Source: Chara braunii
Taxonomy: Eukaryota > Streptophyta > Charophyceae > Charales > Characeae
Direction of reading: 5' to 3'
NCBI GenBank assembly: GCA_003427395.1
Contig: BFEA01000429.1
Span: 377,185-417,527 of the forward strand
DNA length: 40,343 bases
Shown: positions 10,340 to 21,391 of the stretch, one piece after another
Layout: every line of letters begins with the position of its first letter
How positions within the stretch are numbered: position 1 is the stretch's first letter
Notes under the pieces: model-generated
Told to the model about the DNA's origin: nothing
The model's input: the letters and a program-made list of their open reading frames with translations, nothing else
Databases searched by the model: none
Made by a program: the position numbers and the translations under genes

Positions 10340-13300
10340 GTTTTTGTGTATGCTCCTTGTTCCTTATTACAACTGTCAGACAACCCGAAAGAGGAACCGC
10401 AAACTACTGTGTAAAAAGACAGACCCCCACTCAAGGGTCACCCATGTGAGCAAAGCAATTAACACGTGCCCTACAGAAACCACAGGCTCTGGGAAAAAAC
10501 GGATTTTGACAACCCCAAAAAAACGTGAGTGCTATGCTGTTATCCAGCCGGACACAGCTTGCCACTCTTGGACTATCAGGACGGCCTTAAGGATCGCTCA
10601 CTCACTGGCTTGCTGGGATTAGCCCCGCTAACGAGCGCAACCCTATGCAATACATCAACCAAGCAAGCTGTGTACCACGACCCTGCTAGCTTCGAAATTC
10701 CTCAATACACTAGGATGAATCCCACGGCAACCTTCAACTAAAAGCAGCCAAGTAGGATTATACATACCCAAGATTTTCCTTTCCCTTGTCTATCCTGAGA
10801 AAAAACTACGGGACGTCTTCTCTTCACATATCCAGTGTTCGGTGTTCTGTCCCAACTGGGGCCGAAGAATTAGTGTGTCTTCAGACCTTTTAGGATACCG
10901 TGACACTGCCAGTGAGAGACGAACGGCGGATGATAGAGAGAAAAACCAAAGGGGTGATGGGAGTGCAAAACAGGAAAGGAAGTACGAAGGCTGAGGATGG
11001 CAGTACCCAAAACTGACGGAAGGATTGTCCAAACAGTCTCGTGCTCGTTTAGTGGAGATAAATCGGAACAAACGGCAGTTCTAATCCGCATAAACTGCCC
11101 TGAACACGGAAGCCCGGTTCCACCCAAAGTAATGAAACCCAACCTATCCCAATCACAATCAACCCATGCGTAAGCACGCAACTACTTTTCGGAAAACTTG
11201 TTTCAATCAGAGGGCCATACGAGACCGGGAACCACCACTAAAGACAACCATTCCAAATCCTGTCGGATGGAGTAGAGTACAGGAGTTCGGTGCGTCGACC
11301 ACCCGAGGACACAGGAACAACGGGCTCAACCCCGAAACCTCGAAAGTATTGCTAGAATGTGGGAAAACCTAAATCTCCAGTGTTACTTCGTAGCGTGCCA
11401 CGTGAACTCCTGCCAAGCACAAAGTATTGTTCTTTCTATCAAAGATCGAGGAAAGCTACTGTACAATATACCCCCCCGCTTTCGCCAAAAAAGAGAAAGC
11501 CAACACGACCAGGCACCCGTATCTTGGACGTTCGAAAATCACTATAAGCCCGAGCCTGCTGATCCGTAAAAGGATGTGATCGTACGCGTACCCTAACTCG
11601 ACCCATAGTAGAGAATCAATCGATTTCCACACATAGTACTGAGTGCACGTGTCAAAATTGAATGAACCGCGACTGTATCCTTGCGGCACAGAAGAGACAA
11701 GATACCCCCTTCTATCCGGGAAGCGACGGGCACTGAAGCTGATATCAACATCACACAAGACCACCCGTAAGGCGAACCAGTCGCCACCTCTCCTCTGGAT
11801 CGCTTATTGTCACCTGCCGACTTGGGCGAGCAACTCACTTCGCATGTTTTATCAATAAAAAGCATTGAGCCCCCTTTCCATAATAGCTCCCGTGAGATGA
11901 ACGACGCTCCTAACTTATTGGCTTCGTGCACCCATTCCACTTCCGATTAGCATTTCCTAACACAGTGGTACGGAGCGAGGCACAGCAAAGGCTGAAAAGG
12001 CGGATATCTACGTCGTATTCCTTCTTCGTGCAGCTTTGAGATCAACCGAAATACAGATTATCTTCTCCCGCTTACCGCTTATCGATTTGCACACCCGTGC
12101 GGAGAGATAAACCCTACATTGGTTTCCCCTTCGTTGTCACTGAACTGGCCAGCGAACAATACAAGAAGTTAAAAGCAACTCATAACCCCATTAACGAAGC
12201 GTCCTCCTACGTGACTGATGTATGCACTAGCTTCCCAGCTTGTCCACGGTCAGACAGGAAGAAGAAGACATTCAAATAGATGACGATGAACTAGATGAAA
12301 GATGAGTTAGACGCCTATGACTAGCCACAAAACATGGAGTCGAAGCTAGGTTAGCCGCCGGAGACTTCTCTTCGAAGACGGCGAACTACCTGCTTTTCAA
12401 CCAACTTTGAAATGAAACGGACTCGGGAAGTATGCAAGGACACGATCCGAGACCAACATACGCGATGGTACCCTGAGCTATGGAATCTCTTACAAACCCC
12501 TGTGACCCGAGCGGCAAACGGGGCTGGAGCGAACTGAACCAATTCCGAATACTAACTCAAGGGGAAAAGCGAACTAGACGGACTAACGCACCCCATCGCT
12601 GCAAAGTTGTCGACTCCCGAGACTGCAATAAGGCAAGTTGGGAAGGAGACACCGTAGTTCCCGGCTGTAAGGCTAGTCGGGCAGCTTCCTCGTACCGAAG
12701 ATGCCTCGGAGGACTTCTCGAAATGCAAACAGAGGTTTCCTAGCTCGCCAGGACGAAGACGAGGCGAGAACAGACACGCGAAACCCTATCCTCTAGCCAG
12801 ACCAGCCGACCTGCCAACAGGCCGCCCACGCGCCTCTCTTGTCAGACCATCCAACAACGAAAACAGCCTCAACAGTCTCAACCCAAATATCCCGAACCCA
12901 AAGCAGCCTGAATCCGCAGAACCATCCCGCGTATTCCCAGAACTCCACTTCGGCTCACCAAGGCATCCCCCTTGGCACCCCCCCGGAGCTCTAACAGAGA
13001 TCACGAGGGCGGCCCCGTTTAGACGTTTAAGTCCTTGCAGCGGACCCTTTGCCTATCCTACCCTAGAATAGGATTCACCGGGAACTACGTCGTTCCGAAA
13101 GGTGCATAATCACACCCCCTAATTCAATGTCCTTTTTTGGAAAAGAAGGAAGAAAAAAGAAAAGACGGAAAGAAAAAAAAGAAAAGAACACAACCGGCTG
13201 TCACACTACCAGAGACACGATAGGCCTGTCTAAAGCGGAAGGCGGTTCAGACAGACAAAGCAATATCTCAATCTAGACCTGTTACTCGTTCTGAACAGTG

Positions 13301-14086
13301 ACACGAAAGGAGATTGAGATCCACGAAAAGGGAGGGTTTTACGACCTGAAGTAAAGGAAATCCAAGAAAACAAAATAAAGCGGCCTATGCTATGGAAAGC
13401 CCTTTGAAACCGTTTTCAACTGGCCAAGTACCACACAACCAAGAAAGGACCAAGTTCGTGAATAGGGTGTTACCTTTCTCCTATCGCTCGTCCGATAACG
13501 CCCCTCCGCCATTGGTCGATGAGGCTTATTCCAAGTGTCCGAGCCGCATCCGTACTCTCGTACTTCTCTGACCGCCCCGACTTCTGATACTTCCTTGAGA
13601 GCCGTAGCTATTCCTTCTTGGAAGCATAGCAGCTTCCCACAGCCGCCCCTATCCACGACAAGGATTCAATAAGCCCAACCCAATCCGATCTCGGCTCGCG
13701 GAGCGTGTCAACTCATCTTTCATTTCCTATCTATTGTTCTCCCCACCATGCTCTACCATGCTATAGATTCTCCAAAGGAAGTTCGCCATGAGTTGGCGCC
13801 CTTCGGTTTAAAAGTTTGAAAGATCCCAAGTCTTCAGCTTCTCTCAGAAGTAACGCTGGTCCCTCCACCCGATACAACACCACCCCTCTTCCCCCTTTCC
13901 CTGGACAAGTTCACGCCACCATTGCTCGAGCTCACATGTGAAGCTCGACAGCTCCGTGTCACGCCCTTCCCGTGCTAAGCGCCTCGGGGCGTAGCGAGCG
14001 AACTCCGCTATCTCCCAAAACCCTAACTTCTTAGCGCAAGCATCACGGGACTAGAGCGCTACGCCGTCGCCTCCCACTTCGTCCCT
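10340..14086. other. ORF-poor block resembling organellar (mitochondrial) DNA
   Basis: About 3.7 kb with no coherent coding frame on either strand, no LINE similarity, even base composition and short words of a kind common in plant mitochondrial spacers. Examples are a GGGGCGTAGCGAGCGAACTC stretch near 13985, purine-rich AAGAAGGAAGAAAAAAGAAA near 13146, and a 13390-13680 stretch with many CGAAAG-like words. I could not recognise any mitochondrial gene, rRNA or tRNA in it, so a NUMT is an inference from style only. It stops abruptly at the LINE-B ORF2 stop (14087) and near the LINE-A ORF1 start. Alternatives are unique nuclear DNA or the 5' untranslated region of LINE-A for its first part. Confidence 0.4.
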
Positions 14087-17000
14087 TCATGGCGTTTTAA
14101 GCCACCATGAGATCACTAATTTTCTGTCAAGTGTCACTGCTGCCAGTTGGTTCCTTCTAGCCCAGGTTTTCAGAAACCAGGGGAATCCCTTTTTTTTGCG
14201 TTTAAAGCACTTCTGCCAGTCTGCCATTATCTGTAATCTAATATTTGAGCAGACTCGAGCCCGTTGCTCTTGAATTGAAACCTTTGTGTTAGAAAAGACC
14301 ACAAAATTTCTTGCTCTCCAAATTCCTTGAAGTAAGACTCCTCTGCAAACCAGTGCGACATACCCCCAACCCTCCCTGAGTATTGTACCCTGCATTGACG
14401 TAATACCATAGAGTATCCAATCATCAGTCCAAGGCCATGTTGTACGCCGTAATATTAACCCTCCATCATCAACCCTCCCTGAGTATTCACCTCAATCTGA
14501 GTGGCGTATTGAGTGGAAGGGTTGGGTTGCTGGAGGAGGAGATGTTGTACGCTGTGATATTAATGCTCAAGGCATCTTCTTCTGAGTTTTCCATGTGGTT
14601 TAAATCTTTGTTATTCTCTCATCAGTCCAAGGCCATGAGCAGCCTGTCACCAGGTCCCAATGCTTGATCCACCAGATCCATAATTTGTCTGCTAGGGGGC
14701 AGCATAACCATAGGTGAGCATTCGATTTCCAACCCCAATCGCACCGTTTGCTAGTAATAGCTATGTTCATGCCCTTCTGGGAGAGCCAGAGGTCGGAGGC
14801 TACCACCAATAGCGATTGAAGCCACAACAAACTAGCATCTTTCTGGGAGGGCATCAACAATAATCCTTTCCAAAATGTCCGCCAGTCTGGTTGCGTCTGC
14901 ATTCCATTCTTCATCTTCTCCAGTCTTTTACTGGCTAACACAGTAGGTTTATTTTTTAATGTGTCCTGTAGCGATTGTACTCCTATCTTAGGCCTATACT
15001 CTATCATCGCGACTGACTCAGGTTGATTCTGGTCAGTTTCCGGCAACCACCCCTTCATGTCGGGTTCAATTCTGAAATGAGAAGCAGGCCCCATAAATCT
15101 TGTGTATTTAACATTCTTACTCAGCAGAACTCTGGCTTCCGGAAGATCCTTGATGTCGGGGACTGTTCTGTCTGACAGTCGCACCAGGTTGACTTGCTTA
15201 TCTTGCGCCTGCCCCGAAGGCCCTGGAAGCCTCCACTCTTCTATTCTCTGACCCGAAGCTAAGTCTGGCCCCAGCACCCTCCATACCTTTTCCTATGATT
15301 CTTCAGAGAACACCCAAGCCCCTATAGCTTGTTCTATATCGCTTGAGAAGGTTAGCCCAGTGTCTGGGTATGAATTTTATCAAGGACTTCAAGTTTCATC
15401 CCACATACCTGAGGTGTGGGAGTTTTTTCCTCAGATTATCTTCAGAAATCCAGCCATCGGTGTCTGCATCCCAGATGTGTTCGATCTGCAAGACCCCTTT
15501 TCCCACCCAGGCTCGGCCAAAGTCGCCCGCCTCCCTTCTTGCTGAAAACTGTTCGCCATTGGTCTGGGCTATACTTGGACTATCAAACAGACTCTGGCTT
15601 AATACTTCGCCTTTTGAAGAGGGTTGGTTGAATTCTCTTGGGAGAATCTTATTCCAACCATATAGAATGTCCTTCCAAATCCTCGATTTTGGTCTACGGC
15701 TAGTGGAGGATGGAAGCGAGAAGCACTACCAAACCGTTGCTGGTATTGTCAGTTCCCATTCAGTGGATAGAATGTATTCTGCCAACCGGATCCACGGTTT
15801 TGAGGGATTGTCAAACGTAGCTTTTATAGGTCATTTTGCCAAAAGAGCCAGATTCTGTTGTCAAGGGTCTAGGATTCCCAGACCACCTTCGGACCTTGAA
15901 AGAGTGATGGCTTCCCACGCCACCTTGGCCATATATCCCTCATCTTCGTCGGCTTCCGGTTTCCAAAGATACTTTGCAGCGCATCTTTTGATTTGTGTGT
16001 ATGCTTCGTCCCCTAGGCGTATCATGGTGAGGGGGTACCATAATAACGAAAATGCAGCAGAGGAGATCACTAGAGCCCTCCCAAAGAGGGAGAGTTTGTG
16101 ACTCCTCTGCCAATTATTGATTCGGGCCGCCACTTTCTCCTTAAGTACAAGGTCTTGTGCCTTAGCGCCATCACCTAGTGACACCTAGATACCCAAGAAG
16201 CGCTCTGAGTTCTCTGTTGGAATGTGACGCAGTCCCCAATCCACCTTGAGGGTATAGGGCTCTGGGAGAAGAAACACAGATTTGTGCCAATTGATTGATG
16301 CCTCAGACAAAACACAATAGCTATCTATAACTGATCTAAGTTCCTCTAGAACTGACTTGCTATTGTCGCAAGCAATGGTAAGGTCGTCTGCTATTGCCCC
16401 CCCCTTCCATTCCAACGATGGGGACAGGCGCAGACTCAAAATTCTAGGATTGTATCTGATATTGTCTAACAAAATTTCCAACTGTAATACAAATAGTAGG
16501 GGGGCCAAAAAGCAACCCTGGCGGAGGGAGCGCGTCAGTTGAAACTCATCAGAAAGTTTGCCATTCACTATGACAGATGATGTAGCTTGTGAGTACATAG
16601 CCTTTATCCACGTGCAAAAGCCTTTCCCGAAACCCATTCTGATAAGAGTGGTGTGGAGGAAGGCCCACCCTACCTTGTCATATGCTTTCTCGATATCTAG
16701 GAGAAGTATTGCCACATCCCTTTTCTCTCTCCCTATAATTTATAGGGCCTGCACCGTCGTTAGAATGTTTTCAAATATTGACATGCCCTTGACAAATGCC
16801 CCCTGTTCCCATCCTACCAGGTCTAGGAGACAATCGGCTAGTTGCAAGGCCATAGTTTTTGCCAAAATTTTATAGGCTATATTCAAAATTGAAATGGGCC
16901 TATAATTTCTGAGTTTTTTTTTATCTTTTTTTTTTTATACAACAGAGAGATCATCCCTCTCAGAAACCCTTTTGGGAGTGCCCCGGTTGAACGTGCCCGT

Positions 17001-18540
17001 TATAAATATCGCAGAGAAATTGTGCAAACGCATCCCATGATGAGATAAAGAGTTCGATCGGAAGGCCATCGAGGCCTGGGCACTTGCCTCCGCCCATGCT
17101 TTTGGCTGCTGGATGAACTTCAATCTCTGTCAGTGGGGCGTCTAAGTGGTTTTTTACAGAGTCATTAATCTGCGCTCGAGATCTGTCCCACAAGTTAGAA
17201 ACTTATGAGAGATCCGTCTCGAAATGATCAAATGGGCGTCTGGTTGGCACTATGTCTTTGAAGTACTCTAGGGCATAGTGGCACAGGTCAACAGTTTTCG
17301 TGGCGACCGGGGGGTTCAGAGCGAAGGCGTGTGTGAGTTCTCTAATGAGGGGCTTAGTCTGGTGTAGGATCAACGAGCGAAATGTTAATTTGGTTATTGT
17401 ATCATACCCCATAATCCCTCTGAGCCTTAACCACTCCAATCTCTCAGACTGTTTGAGTACTTCCACCTCGTTTAACCGAGTTAGAGAAAGTTTTCTCTTT
17501 CCAGTCCAATAATAGTCAGTGAAGGGGTCCGTACCTATCTGTGCTTCGGCTTCCTCTATCATTCGTTGTAGCTTTATTTCTTTCCAGTTCCTTTGGGCCG
17601 CCTTCGTTCTAGAAAATTCAATCAATGCTGCTCTAATGATCTGAATTCCTACATCTGCCCATGTTTATTCCTTCTCAAATAAGTCCTTGGCTAGGAGTCA
17701 ACCCTCCCTTTGGGAGGAGACCCATTGAGGGATCCCGTTATCCTTCAAGTTATTAATGTTCAACCTGAACGGGGACCTTTCTCTCATAATAATATCCTTT
17801 GATATTACCTCTATGAAGATCGGATAATGGTCGGAAAGGTCTGACACTCTGAGTTCTGAGGATAAGCATCTATCCCACATAGAGCCTCTTGCCAAAATAA
17901 AGTCGAGTCTCCTCCGCGGGACCGGGGCCCGTGGGGACGGCTTTGGTCCATGCCAAGTAAACTTCTGGTCCTCAGGGTTGAAAGCTCTAAATGTGTCAGT
18001 TAGGCTCTGTGAGTCCATAAAGGCCAATAGGAGGGAGGAATCTGATCTAAGTGGGGAGCTTACCAGGGAATCTAATCCCGGGTTTAATATCGTATTCCAG
18101 TCTCCTAGAATAGCTAAGTTTTCCGTATCTGGGATAAAGGAAGGGAGAGTGGAGAAAAATTTCGCCCGATCGATGTAATCTGTGTGAGCATAGATTGAGG
18201 CTATAGCCCAATCTTCGTCCCCCACGTCTAATTTTATCCATACCAATCTCCCTCCCGGATCAATGTAGGAGTCAAGGACTTGGCAGTCTTGGTCTTCATG
18301 CAGGAGGATGGTTGTTCCTCCCTTGGTCCCGTCTACCGGGCCCCAAAATTGAGGGCCCCTCCACCAGTTTATTGCCCATTGTGTTTTGCTTAAATCCAAC
18401 TTCATTTCTTGGAGATACATGATCTGTATCTATTCACTGTGTATCCAGGAACTCAAACGCTGTCTTTTGTAGCGGTTGTTAGTATCACCCAATCCTTTTA
18501 CATTCCAACTAGCAATGCGGATTCTATTGGGTAAGACCAT
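14087..18540 (-). pseudogene. LINE-B ORF2: endonuclease, reverse transcriptase, zf-RVT remnant
   Basis: The ATG at 18540 begins a frame with IRIASWNVKGLGDTN, the endonuclease start, but a TAG follows about 27 codons later. Endonuclease signatures seen further on are LGDWNTIL, RRLDFILARG and SDLSDHYPIF (18420-17698). Reverse-transcriptase blocks are GGGKCPGLDGLPIE (about 17090), LLLDIEKAYDKVGW, TRSLRQGCFLAPLL and IADDLT (about 16391). Then come LSLFGRALVIS and GGLGILDP (to 15861), the zf-RVT region (15277-14600) with LWLCCPLADKLWIWW, and the C-terminus (to 14087). The zinc-ligand pattern is degenerate: CDWGW stands where C-x2-C is expected. Breaks include stops near 17698, 17670 and 16740, a frameshift near 16975, and 199 bp of filler at 14440-14638. 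Confidence 0.85.
14440..14638. repeat. Templated filler insertion in LINE-B ORF2
   Basis: A 19-bp direct repeat, TCATCAGTCCAAGGCCATG, lies at 14421-14439 and at 14620-14638. Inside, ATGTTGTACGCCGTAATATTA (from 14437) recurs as ATGTTGTACGCTGTGATATTA (from 14539), and AACCCTCCCTGAGTATT (14471) copies ORF2 sequence at 14368-14384. Removing the 199 bp joins the two halves of the zf-RVT region. Copying from nearby templates in several steps is typical of synthesis-dependent repair of a double-strand break. Confidence 0.8.
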
Positions 18541-20980
18541 TATTATGGTCAGACCCGCTTGTTTGTTGGATGTGGTCCTTCTCGGATGCTTTTGGATTGA
18601 TGTCGGCCTGAGTGTCTACGTACAGCTTAAAGTTTCGGATTTCGGTCGGGAAGCCTGTCGCATTAATGAGCAAGATGAATTAATTTTCCTCCCCATCACC
18701 TTAGCAATGGTGTCTCCTTTAGCTAACCAATCATATATGACTTTTGCTAATAGCTCGGGCAGCAGACTGATATTCGACAGAACCTCCAGATTAGGAGTTG
18801 TGAAGTATTGGAACGGGTACCAATAACCGTTCAACTGACCCCGCATCTCAAACTCGGGTGTGACTGATGCTATGTCCATAAATGCGTTGTGGAGCAGTGT
18901 TTTTTGGTTACCTGTCAAAGAGACCACGTGCCTCCCCCTTTTAGGGGTTGGGATGGTCGCACAGGTGCCTGTTCCATTAAACACTTGCCTGTTCGCCATT
19001 CCCAGGGGCTCCTCCTCCGTGGCAGCAGCCGGAACTGACATCATTGGAAGGCTCAAGCCGGCCTCCTCTAACCTGTGTGTATATAACCGTAGTCCCTGGC
19101 TAGAGTCAGAACAGATCACGGGGACCAAATATTCCTTGACCTGACCTGTCTGCCTGTCTGATCTGCCTAGTGTTACCATGGGGCCTGCCAGGAGGAGGGA
19201 TTTTTGTGCCGACCGCCCGGGCTGAGGCCTCTTTTTTGTGCACTGGTCTGTGGGCTGGTTGGCAATCAAATCTCCCTTCCTTGATCCTTCATGGTAGGAA
19301 GGGCAGTATTGTCATTTGTCCGTGCTTTCTTCCATGGGGCTACTGTATCATTTTTCAAGTCAAGTGTAATCTTCCCTTCCTCAAATAAACTGGGGATGGC
19401 AAAGTCCAGGTCATCCTCCAACAGACCTCCTCCCATCCTGATTGCTTCCTCATCTGAGGAGTAACCCTTTTCTGACGAGGTTTCCTTTCTTTTCATCAAG
19501 GCGGGACCATCCTCTTCTGAGGGATCCTCCTCGTCCGGGGATATTTCTAATCACCGGGGTTTCGTGTGTTTGAGGTTTGGCCTATTTTCACTGGATTTTC
19601 CAATGTTACTCCCTGGTATATCTTTAAATCATTTTATTTTCTTATGCTCGTCTTTTTTTTTTAGGCTAGGGTCTTTGAAAACAAAAGGAGAGGCAGAAGA
19701 CGAACCCAAAAATTTGGGGAAAGATCCCGTTTTTTCTTCCTCTTTTGAATTTAATTTCTTTTCCTTCGGGGACTTCTCTTCTTCCTTTTGTTCTACTCCA
19801 TCGCAGAACTTTTTCTCTTTAATGTTCCCTTCCTTCTCTGGGTCCTCTCGAGCGGTGGACTTTTCTCCCATTACAACGTCCTTTGGGTTGTTACCCTTCC
19901 CTTTTCTCTCTTCTTGTCCTTCCTCCTCTCCCTTCGTTTTGCTTTCCTTTTTCCCCTTCGTGTCCCCTTCCTTCTTCATCCTTTCCTTCTCTTCCTCCCT
20001 CCCACTCTTGTCTTTGAACAAGAGCTTACCTTCTCCTTCTGTTCCCTGATCATTTCCTTTGTCTCCCAACACCACCTCTTTAAAGAAGGACAGCTTTCGG
20101 CGCTCTTCTTTCTTACCCTTCTCTTTTAGATTTTTCTTAGCCTCTTCGATCTCTCTCTTTTCTTTCTTGTCGGAGACTTTCACCCATTTCTCTCCTCCTC
20201 GATCCACTTTCCCAGCCCCCTTCCCTTCCTCCTTCCTGTCTCTTCTGCCTCCCCCTTTCTCTTCGCCGTCCCCCCCTTCCCTCTTCTTCTCATCCTTGTT
20301 CATTCTCTTGACCTGCATTTCGTCTTTGGATTTTGTCGAACAGTCGTCATCAGTTTTTTGTGGAAATGGTGACGACATGTTTGACACCATGCAGTTTCAG
20401 CACAAATGACTTCGATTTTGACTGTCCCGTACCTTCTTAAATTGGTTTCAAGGTATTTCTTATATTTCAATTTAGCTGCCGGGAGGAGGCCAAAACGAAC
20501 GTTCCGAAGGTCAGGTTCGAGAGGTTTCTTGTACGCCGGGTAGTCTTTCACGATAGAACCAAATGCGTCTTCCACCACTCCCTTCAAGAGACCCAGTATT
20601 GCCACTGGGACCTCCATACAGCGGATCCAAAAATATTTTTGACGCAAGGCGTCTTTCCACTCTTGTAGTTGATGGATATTCATCCAAGGCTTGAATGTGA
20701 GTACGTACGTTTGTCCGTCCAGTTCTACCGTTGCCTCCCCTTTCCAAAGCATCCAGTACGCTATCTGCTTAATGGAAGCCACATAGGTGGCTAAATTACG
20801 GCCTTTATTACAAAATGTGCCCCTGATGGGTGCAGAAAATGGAGCTCCAGCGGCCGCCCATGCGTTCTCATACATTCTAATTAGTCTGTCTCTTACCTCC
20901 GGCAAAAGGGTGGAGGCTTCATCATTAAAGAAAATAGAGATTACATGGTCCTTCAACCAATCGGTTTGAATGCTACAGAT

Positions 20981-20984
<4 letters not shown>
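18531..20984 (-). pseudogene. LINE-B ORF1, main part (DUF4283-like, zinc knuckle, Lys/Glu-rich linker, C-terminal region)
   Basis: Downstream of the insertion the frame continues with a DUF4283-like region (TDWLKDHVISIFFND, about 20960) through YGTVKIEVICAETAWCQTCRHH, where C-x2-C-x4-H of the zinc knuckle survives. A frameshift near 20340-20390 follows. A 250-residue Lys/Glu-rich stretch (20390-19629) replaces the Ser/Gly-rich linker of LINE-A; TGA stops occur at 19629 and about 19550. An acidic segment (EKGYSSDEEAIRMGGG, about 19470) and the C-terminal region EYLVPVICSDSSQG...NGYWYPFQYF (19134-18616) complete it and match LINE-A ORF1. The listed frame stops at 18616, but another frame runs on to a TAG that overlaps the ORF2 ATG at 18540. 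Confidence 0.82.
20970..20984. repeat. Target-site duplication of LINE-C, 3' side
   Basis: ATGCTACAGATATCC directly abuts the T30 run (A-tail of LINE-C on the minus strand) and matches 23516-23530 exactly. One further T is shared but cannot be separated from the tail. Confidence 0.95.
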
Positions 20985-21018
<34 letters not shown>

Positions 21019-21141
21019 AACCGGCTGAACTGCTAGGGATGGTGGTGAGAGCATCCACCACTAGCAGCCCAACTACTGGCTCCATTTTATTGGTGGGGAG
21101 CTGCACCTACTGGAAACCGGGTCCAACGTCCCTTAATACAT
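20985..21141 (-). repeat. LINE 3' tail module, copy in LINE-C
   Basis: On the minus strand: GGGACGTTGGACCCGG, TTTCCAGTAGGTGCAG, CTCCCCACCAATAAAATGG, then a hairpin-forming stretch GCTAGTGGTGGATGCTCTC / ACCACCATCCCTAGC, a short link and A30. The location at the end of a bounded LINE insertion shows that the module belongs to a LINE 3' end. Confidence 0.92.
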
Positions 21142-21391
21142 ATAAGTCTGTTACATATCGTTGAATAGAGTATCAAGAAAATGAAATCTGCCTCTTCAGC
21201 CAAACCTTAGGCCGCCAGATACTTCTATTAAAACTAGCAGACCTATCTCCTGACTTTACTTACTAGTGAAAAGTAGAACTTACAAAAAACATCAAAAAAT
21301 AAGATCTTGAATCTCTCCAAGATATCATCATACTGATACATATCTTGAGATCGAACCTGATGAAAACTCATATTTTTTATGAGATTTAACC

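Noticed and set aside
2617-10450. Possible LINE-A target-site duplication (ACCCATCGTG near 2621, ACCCATGTG near 10442)
   Set aside because: Short and imperfect; too weak to define the element ends.
19564-20409. Ser/Phe-rich plus-strand frames resembling membrane proteins
   Set aside because: Antisense of the Lys/Glu-rich LINE-B ORF1 linker; AAG/GAA codons read backwards give hydrophobic and serine codons.
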